This document shows positions 1-7,181 of a stretch of 10,897 nt of DNA, piece by piece. The position numbers and the translations under genes were made by a program. The notes beneath the pieces were generated by a model. The model had not been told where the DNA came from. It worked only from the letters and a program-made list of their open reading frames with translations, and made no database searches. Positions within the stretch are counted from its first letter, which is position 1; each line of letters starts with the position of its first letter. This stretch comes from an uncultured Blautia sp. GTDB taxonomy: Bacteria > Bacillota > Clostridia > Lachnospirales > Lachnospiraceae. The stretch spans positions 1 through 10,897 of the forward strand of contig CAKROE010000078.1 of NCBI GenBank assembly GCA_934371915.1. The letters run 5' to 3'.

Positions 1-1046
1 TAACTGATCACCATCCAGCATGCATACGGAAGAAGACCAAGCATGTAACGTCGCACGATTTTCCATTGTTTCTTCCGTATTCCTTCTCCCAGGACATGCG
101 GAAACAGGGTACACCCGATCATTCCCGGAACAATAAATAATGCAGAGTTCGAAAAAGCAATTCCGCCTGCACCGCACAAAAACAGTCCCATCCAAGGCCA
201 CAGCTTTTTTTCTTTATGATAGATTGCCAGACAAAATGCAAAAATCACAGTCATATAGAAATAGCATATAATTGCTTTTCCCTCATATGCGCGATAGGCA
301 AAATAATGAGACGCCCCCGCAATACTGTATGAAAAAAGAAGAACCAGATTTGCAAGAAATACAAAAACTGTTTTTTCTGCCCCGTTTTTCTCTTTCCCTC
401 TCTTTTTGAAAAGGCTGTCTGCGCACTGATACAGCGCCATTTCAAAAAGAATTACCATCACGATTGTAAAACTCCATTTACGTTCAATCAGCGGATGCAC
501 CTTCAGTGCCTGATATACCATCGCGCTCTGCAGTGTATCAGTGTTCATCAGATAAAACTCTTTTGGCATATCCAGCATGGTTCCACTGAATGGATCCATT
601 CGCTCCAGGGTATTACTGTATACAGACGCAACCGGAAGTCCGATGTAATTGTTGGAATCATAAATAGACAGTGTATTTATATTGAATCCCAGAAGCAGTG
701 CCAGAAACAGAGTCATCACTGCCAGTACTGTCAGATATTTTTTCTCGCGGCTCTGCGCAAGCTCTTTTATGCTTTCTGTCAGCACCGCGTGCTGTTTCCA
801 TATGACAAAAACCATGATTATGATCATCAGGATTCCCCAGACAACCGTGAGCTGTTTCATGGAGCACCGCATATATTTCATCGGAAATGCCACGATCTGA
901 AGCAACGTATAATAGAATAAAAATCCGGTGATGCACATAACAGGGATTTTTTTTGTCTGGAATTTTTTCGGCATTGCAGCGCCAAGGATCCAGAATACCA
1001 GCAGATAACCTGCCACCAGCAAAGATCCCATTATTAGATGTTTCAT
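1..1046 (-). CDS. Multi-spanning membrane protein, 3' end cut by window edge
   Basis: An open frame of 348 residues starts at the ATG at 1046 and is still open at base 1. Hydrophobic segments lie at about residues 3-25, 33-56, 64-83, 104-122, 192-208, 225-243, 257-276, 283-317 and 335 onward, so it is an integral membrane protein. A polar stretch at residues 123-190, between segments 4 and 5, holds acidic and aromatic motifs (YDSNNY at 129-134, MDPFSG at 150-155) and probably faces outward. The layout recalls GT-C-like or DUF6077-type membrane proteins of Clostridia, but that is from memory and weak; I assign no function. The start overlaps the stop of the upstream molybdenum-hydroxylase gene as ATGA (4 nt), implying cotranscription and translational coupling. 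The nearest Shine-Dalgarno-like sequence (AAGGAA) is rather far from the ATG. Confidence 0.8.
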   Translation of the reverse strand, partial: MKHLIMGSLLVAGYLLVFWILGAAMPKKFQTKKIPVMCITGFLFYYTLLQIVAFPMKYMRCSMKQLTVVWGILMIIIMVFVIWKQHAVLTESIKELAQSREKKYLTVLAVMTLFLALLLGFNINTLSIYDSNNYIGLPVASVYSNTLERMDPFSGTMLDMPKEFYLMNTDTLQSAMVYQALKVHPLIERKWSFTIVMVILFEMALYQCADSLFKKRGKEKNGAEKTVFVFLANLVLLFSYSIAGASHYFAYRAYEGKAIICYFYMTVIFAFCLAIYHKEKKLWPWMGLFLCGAGGIAFSNSALFIVPGMIGCTLFPHVLGEGIRKKQWKIVRRYMLGLLPYACWMVIS

Positions 1047-3349
1047 AAATCTCTGTCTGTTCCTTTCTTTTTGAGGATTCCCAGCGCAACCTTTTCCGGT
1101 GTGATCGGAAGTTCTCGTACCCGAACACCTGTTGCATTATAAATTGCTTCCGCGATTGCCGGACACGGAGTATCTATAACAAGTTCTCCGATGGATTTCG
1201 CTCCAAACGGACCACTTTCTTCATAACTGCTCTCGAATGCCACACGGATGTTACCGAAATCTTCTCTGGTCGGAATTTTGTACTGCATAAAAGAATTGTT
1301 ACGGACCTTACCTTTTTCGGTATACTGAACCTCCTCAAACAAAGCCATTCCGATTCCCTGCGCAATACCTCCCTCGGTCTGCACACGGGCAAGATTCGGA
1401 TTAATCGGAGTTCCACAATCTACAGCGGCCACATAGTCCAATACCTCCACAGTTCCTGTTTCTGTATCAACCTCTACTTCTGCCATACCAACCATAAACG
1501 GCGGCGGAGACAGCGGTGAAGAATGCTGTTTTACTACCTGAAGCTCAATGTTATTGAAAAATGTACCCTTTAAGGCAATCTGTTCCAAAGACACTCGTTT
1601 CTCTTCATCTTCTCCGTCACAGAAAACATACGATCCGTCAAAATCCACTTTGTCCTGATCCGCTTCGAGCATCTGTGCGCCAAGTTCACAGATCTTTTTT
1701 CGAAGCTCCTGGCAGGCTTTCATAACTGCCACACCTGTGGTATATGTGGTTGAAGAAGCATAAGAACCGGAATCATATGGTGAAATATCGGTATCCACAC
1801 TGAATACAACAATATTTTCCATCGGTGTCTCAAGACAGTCTGCCGCGATCTGCGCCAAGATGGTATCACATCCGGTTCCCATATCTGTACATCCAAGTGC
1901 CAGAGTATAAGATCCGTCTTCATTTAACTTAATATCCGCACCACCAACATCAACACCGGCAATCGAAGAACCCTGCATTGCCATTGCTACACCAACACCA
2001 CGCACCTTACCATTGCCCATATCACGGAACGGATATTTGGAATCCCAATCCATCATCTCTTTGGCTCTTGCCATACATTTATCCATGGTGCAGCTCTGTG
2101 CATAAGGAACATCCGGATATCCCGGAAGCGGGCCGCCCTCGATCGGCATGTTCAGCTCTTTGATTCTGACCGGATCCATGCCCATCTTGTGTGCCAGCTC
2201 ATTCACTGCAGATTCGACAGCAAAGATTCCCTGCGTCGCACCATATCCACGATACGCTCCTGCTGCCTGTACATTCGTATAAACTACATCAAACGCAAAA
2301 CGATATGCTTCTGTGTGACGATAAAGTCCGATAGATTTGTGTCCACTTAAGCCAACTGTTGTAGAGCTGTGCTCTCCGTAGGCTCCCGTGTTGGACAATG
2401 TATAAACGTCAATTGCTTTAATGATTCCGTTTTCGTCTGCACCGGCACGCACTGTAATTTCCATCTCGTGACGCGGTGAAGAACAAATCATAGATTCATG
2501 TCGTGAAAAGATCATCTTTGACGGTCGTCCGGTCTTCCATGTAACGATCGCCGGATAAATTTCACTGACGGATGTCTGCTTTGCACCAAAACCACCACCG
2601 ATCCTCGGCTTGATGACACGCACTTTAGATGCCGGAATGTCCAGCGCCCTTCCTACGATTCTTCGTACATGGAACGGAATCTGTGTAGATGAAAGTACAA
2701 CCAGTCTGCCAAAATGATCCATATAACATGCCGTACGGAAAGTCTCCATCATAGTCTGCTGATTTGCTTTTGTGTGATAAGTCTGCTCTACAGTATATTT
2801 ACACTCGCTCAGGACTTTATCCACATCGCCGTGCTCTTCCAGTGCTTCTGCACACAGGTTACGCTTATTATTTCCACCAAGCGGGATTTTTAGTTTCCAG
2901 TCTTCTTCCGGATGAACCAGAATCGGATTGTCTTTTGCTTTATGCATATCAAGAACCGGTGCCTCGACACGATACTGTACTTTGATTCTTTTTAATGCTT
3001 TGTCTACCGCTTCCTCGGTCTCTCCGGCAACAATTGCGACGACATCTCCGACAAAACGTACATGACGGTCGATGATCAGACGGTCATCCGGACTCATCTC
3101 CGGTGCTGTCTGTCCTGCCAGTGTAAAACGTTTCTGCGGCACATCTTTATAAGTAAGAATACAGGCAATTCCGGCAACCTTTTCCGCATTTCCGGTCTTA
3201 ATGTCCTCTACCCATGCATTTGCATGCGGACTTCGCAGGATTTTTACGATCAGGCAGTCTTTCGGTGCCAGATCATCGGTATATACCGGTTTGCCCGTTA
3301 CCAGTGCCATTGCGTCTGTTTTGCGTACAGGCTGATTTACATATTTCAT
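1043..3349 (-). CDS. xdhA: Molybdopterin-binding subunit of a xanthine dehydrogenase-family hydroxylase
   Basis: This 768-residue protein is the catalytic subunit of a molybdenum hydroxylase, which inserts water-derived oxygen into a C-H bond, typically of a purine or other N-heterocycle. Visible motifs are GGGFGAKQ (251-258, molybdopterin loop), AYRGYG (365-370; R367 matches the substrate Arg of bovine XDH), DMGTG (489-493), the conserved DSGSYASSTTYTTG stretch (526-539) and GAKSIGE near the C-terminus with the catalytic Glu at 722. Length and motifs match E. coli XdhA (about 750 aa) closely, including Gln258 where bovine XDH has Glu802. The substrate is therefore not certain: xanthine or hypoxanthine is plausible, but other heterocycles are possible. 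The ATG lies 9 nt after an AGGAGG (3359-3364) and 1 nt beyond the stop of the 2Fe-2S subunit gene. The symbol follows E. coli usage. No cofactor-maturation gene is in view. Confidence 0.93.
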   Translation of the reverse strand: MKYVNQPVRKTDAMALVTGKPVYTDDLAPKDCLIVKILRSPHANAWVEDIKTGNAEKVAGIACILTYKDVPQKRFTLAGQTAPEMSPDDRLIIDRHVRFVGDVVAIVAGETEEAVDKALKRIKVQYRVEAPVLDMHKAKDNPILVHPEEDWKLKIPLGGNNKRNLCAEALEEHGDVDKVLSECKYTVEQTYHTKANQQTMMETFRTACYMDHFGRLVVLSSTQIPFHVRRIVGRALDIPASKVRVIKPRIGGGFGAKQTSVSEIYPAIVTWKTGRPSKMIFSRHESMICSSPRHEMEITVRAGADENGIIKAIDVYTLSNTGAYGEHSSTTVGLSGHKSIGLYRHTEAYRFAFDVVYTNVQAAGAYRGYGATQGIFAVESAVNELAHKMGMDPVRIKELNMPIEGGPLPGYPDVPYAQSCTMDKCMARAKEMMDWDSKYPFRDMGNGKVRGVGVAMAMQGSSIAGVDVGGADIKLNEDGSYTLALGCTDMGTGCDTILAQIAADCLETPMENIVVFSVDTDISPYDSGSYASSTTYTTGVAVMKACQELRKKICELGAQMLEADQDKVDFDGSYVFCDGEDEEKRVSLEQIALKGTFFNNIELQVVKQHSSPLSPPPFMVGMAEVEVDTETGTVEVLDYVAAVDCGTPINPNLARVQTEGGIAQGIGMALFEEVQYTEKGKVRNNSFMQYKIPTREDFGNIRVAFESSYEESGPFGAKSIGELVIDTPCPAIAEAIYNATGVRVRELPITPEKVALGILKKKGTDRDL

Positions 3350-3350
3350 T

Positions 3351-3818
3351 TTATGCTTCCTCCTGTGCTTTTTTGTATTTCAGAAATTTCAAAATACTCG
3401 CCGTCTGAGAAACAAATCCAGAACATCTGCATAAATTTCCGGCAAGATATTCTTTGATCTGTTCTTCTGTAGGTTCTTTGAGTTCATTCAGCATTGCAAA
3501 TACATTCATGATAAATCCAGGGTTGCAGAATCCGCACTGCTCCGCCCCCTCGTTTGCAAGAAAGCTTCCAAACTCCTGTGCCTCTCTCTGCATACCTTCC
3601 AGTGTTACAACTTTTTTGCCATCAATCCGTGCTGCAAGCATTGAACAGGAAAGAACCGGTCTCTCATCAAGTAATACGGTACAAAGTCCACAGTTTGCTG
3701 TCTCGCATCCTCTCTTTACACTGAAACAGCCTTTTTCTCTCAGGAAATCAATGAGAAGCATCCCAGGTTCTATCTCTTCCTGGCGGTAAGCGCCATTCAG
3801 CCAGAAACTAATATTCAT
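3351..3818 (-). CDS. xdhC: 2Fe-2S subunit of the molybdenum hydroxylase
   Basis: This 155-residue protein carries both [2Fe-2S] clusters that relay electrons from the molybdenum site to FAD. The N-terminal plant-ferredoxin-like domain has Cys38, Cys43, Cys46 and Cys58 (GCETANCGLC, then LSCSM). The C-terminal helical domain has Cys95 and Cys98 (QCGFCNPG) and Cys130 and Cys132 (LCRCSG). All eight ligands are present and the length matches the family (about 155-165 aa), so the protein looks intact. The start overlaps the end of the FAD-subunit gene by 11 nt and has AGGAGG at 3827-3832, 8 nt upstream. The stop is 1 nt before the molybdopterin-subunit ATG. The symbol follows E. coli naming, where xdhC is the iron-sulfur subunit; in other bacteria the same symbol is used for a maturation factor. 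Confidence 0.94.
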   Translation of the reverse strand: MNISFWLNGAYRQEEIEPGMLLIDFLREKGCFSVKRGCETANCGLCTVLLDERPVLSCSMLAARIDGKKVVTLEGMQREAQEFGSFLANEGAEQCGFCNPGFIMNVFAMLNELKEPTEEQIKEYLAGNLCRCSGFVSQTASILKFLKYKKAQEEA

Positions 3819-4626
3819 CTTTCATTCCTCCTATTGTTTCCCATGTTCTCTTTGTGAGCACTTCAACAAGAAGTGTTCTGTATTCTGCGGAAGCACGCAT
3901 ATTTCCGGAAGTTTTGACATTTGCAGCCGCATATTCTGCAAACTTCCTGATGGCTTCCTCTCGCTGCTTTTTCGTCATATTCTTAAAATTTTTAAGAATA
4001 TGATCTTTATCTTCAACTACAACAGCATGTCCCGGTCTTGCACCAATCACTGTCCGCGCTTCTTCTCCGATCATAGATGCTACGCATGTCAGTACCGGGA
4101 AATCCGTCTTTGTATTACGCTGGCTCATATAACAGACACGAAGAGGCTGTTTTTTTACAATAATATTGACCAGAATATCATTGTCCTTCTTACGGTTTAC
4201 AAATTCTGTCAGCGGAATCTTTCCTGCATCGTAAAGTTCCACCCATGTATCCATACCCAGAAACATGGTCAGCACATCAGAAAATCCATAGCGTCCCCAA
4301 ATGCTTCCCCCTACTGTCGCACAGTTGCGAAACTGCACTCCGACAATGTGTCGCAGACTTTCCTGTATGGCTCCATGTGTGTATTCATTCAGCCTTTCAT
4401 TTATCTCCAGTTCCCGAAGTGGTGTCATACAGCCGATCACAAATTCATCGTCAAATTCCTGAATCGTATCCAGCCCCAGCCCCGAAAGATCAATGGCTGT
4501 GGAAATATTACGATTTCCCATCTTCAGCCACACCATTCCGCCAAGGACAATTGCTGTTTTTTTCTGATTCAGCTCATACGCTTCTGCAACGCTTTTTACT
4601 TTCACATAGCTTTTAATCTTTAGCAT
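3808..4626 (-). CDS. xdhB: FAD-binding subunit of the molybdenum hydroxylase
   Basis: This 272-residue protein is the FAD subunit that passes electrons from the 2Fe-2S clusters to an external acceptor. The first FAD-binding motif is VLGGMVWLKMGN (28-39, in place of the usual AGGTDL form). The second is RNCATVGGSIWGRYGFSDV (100-118), matching the family RN-x-ATxGG...SD signature. The C-terminal part (about 165-270) fits the CO dehydrogenase flavoprotein C-terminal domain. Length is slightly below E. coli XdhB (about 290). It is the first gene of its operon; the ATG at 4626 follows an AAGGAAA-type ribosome binding site at rather long spacing. The gene order FAD, FeS, Mo differs from E. coli xdhABC. 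The GGM variant of the first FAD motif is unusual, but the second motif is canonical, so I expect it binds FAD. Confidence 0.9.
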   Translation of the reverse strand: MLKIKSYVKVKSVAEAYELNQKKTAIVLGGMVWLKMGNRNISTAIDLSGLGLDTIQEFDDEFVIGCMTPLRELEINERLNEYTHGAIQESLRHIVGVQFRNCATVGGSIWGRYGFSDVLTMFLGMDTWVELYDAGKIPLTEFVNRKKDNDILVNIIVKKQPLRVCYMSQRNTKTDFPVLTCVASMIGEEARTVIGARPGHAVVVEDKDHILKNFKNMTKKQREEAIRKFAEYAAANVKTSGNMRASAEYRTLLVEVLTKRTWETIGGMKDEY

Positions 4627-4675
4627 CTGTGTATCGTTTCCTTTCTGTCATCCAATTTCGAATATGCACAGGCAT

Positions 4676-4688
4676 ACTTAATTTAAGT
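4676..4688. promoter_or_regulatory. 13-nt palindrome upstream of the molybdenum-hydroxylase operon
   Basis: ACTTAATTTAAGT is a perfect inverted repeat around one central base, 50 nt upstream of the xdhB start and beside an AT-rich stretch that may hold the promoter (a weak -10 candidate TAAACT overlaps its edge on the minus strand). It could be a repressor operator, but AT-rich palindromes also arise by chance. I cannot name a regulator. Confidence 0.25.
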
Positions 4689-4760
4689 TTAGCAGAATTT
4701 TTTTTAAATTTCCATAGTCATATCTATATTTTTTGTGTTTGTTTTCTGTGAAATATGCAT

Positions 4761-4817
4761 AAAAAAGCCTTCTTTACATTGACAATGTCTTTTCGCTGTC
4801 GATGTAAAAAAGGCTTT
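4761..4817 (-). terminator. Intrinsic terminator after leuA
   Basis: On the minus strand, arms 4797-4817 and 4764-4784 form a 21-position stem with two mismatches around a 12-nt loop (4785-4796). It is followed by a U tract from the A run at 4761-4766. It begins 14 nt after the leuA stop and separates leuA from the xdh operon, which should therefore have its own promoter in 4627-4760. Confidence 0.9.
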
Positions 4818-4831
4818 ATATTCAATAAAGA

Positions 4832-6487
4832 TCAACGGTTGTTGATAGCAGTTACAAGGGCGTCAATAGAGGCTCTGATAATGTCAGGATTCACTCCTGC
4901 GCCCCATGCAAGGGTGCCGTCCGGTTTCTGGATACCGACATATGCAATCGCTTTGGAGCTGGTGCTCTTTTCAAGTGCATGTTCCTGATAAGTTACCAGT
5001 GTAAACTTCATCTCGTATGCCTTCCTAAGTGCATTGCTGACTGCATCCAGACGTCCGTTTCCAGTTGCCTCAGTCGTGATGGTCTGACCATTGAAGGTAG
5101 AAGTTACCTGGGTTGTAATACCGCCATCTTTCTGCTGGAAATGAACTTCATTGATACTGTATGGTTCCACAATATTTTCAAATGTAGATTTAAACAGGTT
5201 GAAGATCTCATCCGGATGAAGTTCTTTATGGCTGTGATCGGAAACAGCTTTTGCTGCATATCCCATAGCTTCGCGCATTTTCGGAGGCAGGTTCAGACCG
5301 TATTTTGTCTCAAGAATATATCCGACTCCACCTTTACCAGACTGGCTGTTGATACGGATAACATCAGCATCGTAGTTTCTTCCGACATCGGTCGGGTCGA
5401 TCGGCAGATACGGAACCGTCCAGCGACTCGGATCTTTTTCTTCTCTCCAGTGCATGCCCTTTGCGATAGCATCCTGATGAGAACCTGAGAATGCTGCAAA
5501 TACAAGTGCACCACTGTACGGGCTTCTCTCATCTACTTTCATTCCGGTACATTCTTCGTAAACTTCACATACATGAGGCATATTTGAGAAATCCAGTTCC
5601 GGATCTACACCCTGTGAAAACATGTTCATGGCCAGTGTTACAATATCCACATTACCGGTACGTTCTCCGTTACCAAACAGAGTTCCTTCGATTCTGTCTG
5701 CACCTGCAAGCAGTCCCATCTCAGAGTCTGCCACACCACATCCACGGTCATTATGCGGATGAAGAGAGACAATTACATTTTCACGATATTTTAAATTGTC
5801 ACACATGTACTCGATCTGGCTCGCATATACATGCGGCATGGAATGCTGTACAGTAACCGGCAGGTTGATGATTGCTTTGTTATCTGCAGTTGGTTTCCAT
5901 ACATCCAGAACTGCATTGCACACTTCCAGTGCATATTCCGGCTCTGTTCCGGTAAAGCTCTCCGGACTGTATTCAAACTGGAAGTTTCCTTCTGTCTGGT
6001 CAGCCAGTTCTTTCAGAAGTGTTGCACCATCTACGGCAATCTTTAAGATTTCTTCTTTTGATTTCTTAAATACCTGTTCTCTCTGTGCAACAGAAGTAGA
6101 GTTGTATACATGTACGATTGCCTTCGGAGCACCTTTGACTGCTTCAAAAGTCTTACGGATGATGTGCTCTCTGGCCTGTGTCAGTACCTGGATCGTTACA
6201 TCGTCCGGAATCAGGTTCTGCTCGATCAATGTACGGATAAAGGTGTATTCTGTTTCAGATGCTGCCGGGAACCCAACTTCAATCTCCTTAAAACCGATCT
6301 CAACAAGCAATTTGAAAAATTCTACTTTCTGCTCAAGGCTCATCGGGATTACCAGTGCCTGGTTTCCGTCACGCAAGTCTACGCTGCACCAGATTGGAGC
6401 TTTGTCTACGTATTCTTTTTCTGCCCATTTCATACATTTTACCGGTGGCATAAAATACTGTCTTTTGTATTTTGTTACGTTTTTCAT
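4832..6487 (-). CDS. leuA: 2-isopropylmalate synthase
   Basis: LeuA condenses acetyl-CoA with 2-ketoisovalerate to give 2-isopropylmalate, the committed step of leucine synthesis, in the cytoplasm. The protein (551 aa from the start chosen here) has the HMGL-like TIM barrel with SVDLRDGNQ (35-43), metal-binding HPHNDRG (243-249; H243, H245) and FGNGERTGNVD (271-281). The C-terminal regulatory LeuA-dimer domain spans about residues 430-550, with GNGRLDAVSNAL at 477-488. Length fits the roughly 550-aa LeuA type. I place the start at the ATG at 6487: GGAGG (6495-6499) lies 7 nt before it but only 1 nt before the in-frame ATG at 6493. Expression should be controlled by the leucine T-box leader directly upstream. 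No other leu gene is in the window; an efficient-looking terminator follows. Confidence 0.97.
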   Translation of the reverse strand: MKNVTKYKRQYFMPPVKCMKWAEKEYVDKAPIWCSVDLRDGNQALVIPMSLEQKVEFFKLLVEIGFKEIEVGFPAASETEYTFIRTLIEQNLIPDDVTIQVLTQAREHIIRKTFEAVKGAPKAIVHVYNSTSVAQREQVFKKSKEEILKIAVDGATLLKELADQTEGNFQFEYSPESFTGTEPEYALEVCNAVLDVWKPTADNKAIINLPVTVQHSMPHVYASQIEYMCDNLKYRENVIVSLHPHNDRGCGVADSEMGLLAGADRIEGTLFGNGERTGNVDIVTLAMNMFSQGVDPELDFSNMPHVCEVYEECTGMKVDERSPYSGALVFAAFSGSHQDAIAKGMHWREEKDPSRWTVPYLPIDPTDVGRNYDADVIRINSQSGKGGVGYILETKYGLNLPPKMREAMGYAAKAVSDHSHKELHPDEIFNLFKSTFENIVEPYSINEVHFQQKDGGITTQVTSTFNGQTITTEATGNGRLDAVSNALRKAYEMKFTLVTYQEHALEKSTSSKAIAYVGIQKPDGTLAWGAGVNPDIIRASIDALVTAINNR

Positions 6488-6494
6488 GATCATT

Positions 6495-6499
6495 CCTCC
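6495..6499 (-). promoter_or_regulatory. leuA: Ribosome binding site deciding the leuA start
   Basis: GGAGG on the minus strand sits 7 nt before the ATG at 6487 and 1 nt before the in-frame ATG at 6493. Only the first spacing is workable, so the upstream ATG, which would add two residues, is unlikely to be used. Confidence 0.8.
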
Positions 6500-6529
6500 A
6501 TTTTCGCTGAATGTTTTGCTGTGCAGAGC

Positions 6530-6570
6530 AAAAAAAAATCTCTCATCTCTACAGATTACTGTAAGAGACG
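6530..6570 (-). terminator. Leader terminator of the leuA T-box
   Basis: Minus-strand arms 6559-6570 and 6544-6554 pair around a 4-nt loop with one bulged base, followed a few bases later by nine U (A run at 6530-6538). It lies just after the T-box sequence and before the leuA ribosome binding site. In the T-box mechanism this hairpin ends transcription when tRNA-Leu is charged and is displaced by the antiterminator when the tRNA is uncharged. Confidence 0.85.
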
Positions 6571-6830
6571 AAAGACAACTGTCTTCGCGGTACCACTCTT
6601 ATTTATGAACGGTTCATACACTCATGGGATACGGAACTAAAAAAGTACTTATATCCTCTCCATATAACGGTGGATACCGTCTGCGCCTACTATCCATCAT
6701 GGAATTCGGACAGCTGCTCAAAGGCGAGTTCCATGAATTCCTTCTACTGTCTCACACCACCCGACAGTTCTCTGTGCTCCAGTCCTCACGTACTATTCCT
6801 CATCAAAGCATTTCGCATATTTTGTCGATG
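6530..6830 (-). ncRNA. T-box riboswitch leader, leucine-specific (CUC specifier)
   Basis: This leader fills most of the 450-base gap between leuA and the carrier-protein gene. The hallmark T-box sequence GAGTGGTACCGCG reads on the minus strand at 6586-6598, followed by the leader terminator. Stem I elements upstream include an AGTA motif of the loop E type, an AGAGAACTG distal segment, a GGTGTGAG loop, and the specifier context GGAACTCGCC. The specifier triplet CTC (6726-6728) encodes Leu and is followed by a purine, as is usual. This agrees with the downstream leuA gene. Uncharged tRNA-Leu with a matching GAG anticodon should stabilise the antiterminator through its free CCA end pairing with the T-box bulge (TGG of GTGGTACC), turning leuA on when leucine is short. 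Leader ends are approximate. Confidence 0.93.
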
Positions 6831-6835
6831 AATAA

Positions 6836-6864
6836 AGACTAACATGTCAACGTATGATTGTCAA
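6836..6864 (-). promoter_or_regulatory. Sigma-A type promoter for the T-box/leuA transcript
   Basis: On the minus strand a perfect -35 TTGACA (6859-6864) is followed, after exactly 17 nt, by TAGTCT (6836-6841) preceded by TGT, an extended -10 that can offset the poor -10 hexamer. A second TTGACA at 6845-6850 lacks a suitable -10. The predicted start near 6830 agrees with the expected 5' end of the T-box leader. Confidence 0.65.
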
Positions 6865-6898
6865 GTAGGAATTTCCTGCCATATATTCCTGCCTGTGC

Positions 6899-6925
6899 AA
6901 AAACGCCCTGCCATAAGCAGAGCGT
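6899..6925 (-). terminator. Intrinsic terminator closing the Dlt-like operon
   Basis: Minus-strand arms 6917-6925 and 6903-6911 form a 9-bp stem (one G-U pair) around a 5-nt loop, ending in a run of U from 6899-6903. It lies 18 nt after the carrier-protein stop and about 35 nt before the leuA -35 box, so it separates the two transcription units. Confidence 0.85.
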
Positions 6926-6943
6926 CTCTACACTTTTCTGATA

Positions 6944-7168
6944 TCAGCCTTTTAATCTGCACACCATATCCCAGAGTGCTTTTGCTGAATTGAAGTTGTC
7001 CGGAATGATATCTGCCGGAGTGATCGTAATGTCAAATTCATCCTGTAATTCGCTTACGATAGACAGAATTGCAAAAGAATCCAAAACACCATCATCAATT
7101 AAAGTTGTGCAGTTTTCATAATCTGCATCCGGCTGAATGTCTTCCAGAATTTCAATTAATTTTTCCAT
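6944..7168 (-). CDS. DltC-like acyl/aminoacyl carrier protein
   Basis: This 74-residue acidic helical protein has the phosphopantetheine attachment motif LDSF (residues 29-32), with Ser31 as the expected modified residue. The DSF form rather than DSL is also seen in DltC, and the surrounding DDGVLDSFAILSIV and the DEFDI segment align with DltC by eye. It should carry an aminoacyl group as a thioester, loaded by the adenylation enzyme two genes upstream. The start has AAAGGGAG at a good distance, and this site overlaps the end of the PLP-enzyme gene (13 nt between genes). It is the last gene of the operon. DltC itself carries D-alanine; because the adenylation pocket here differs from DltA and a PLP enzyme is in the operon, the cargo is probably different, so I give no dltC symbol. 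Confidence 0.92.
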   Translation of the reverse strand: MEKLIEILEDIQPDADYENCTTLIDDGVLDSFAILSIVSELQDEFDITITPADIIPDNFNSAKALWDMVCRLKG

Positions 7169-7181
7169 TTTAGTTCTCCCT

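Noticed and set aside
495..920. Plus-strand frame of 141 residues
   Set aside because: It lies antisense to the clear hydrophobic membrane-protein frame and has no recognisable features.
658..1137. Minus-strand frame of 159 residues overlapping the end of the hydroxylase gene
   Set aside because: It is out of frame with, and covered by, the molybdopterin subunit and the membrane protein; it shows no domain and is rich in polar and His residues typical of a shadow frame.
5796..6608. Plus-strand frame of 270 residues antisense to leuA
   Set aside because: It is Ser/Cys-rich, runs across the leuA start and the T-box terminator, and mirrors the conserved leuA frame; a shadow.
6624..6842. Plus-strand frame of 72 residues between leuA and the carrier-protein gene
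   Set aside because: It is antisense to the T-box leader, whose conserved RNA elements explain the sequence.
6845..6850. Second TTGACA box near the leuA promoter
   Set aside because: At a 17-nt spacing it is followed by CGACAA, which is not a -10 element; it is probably a chance repeat.
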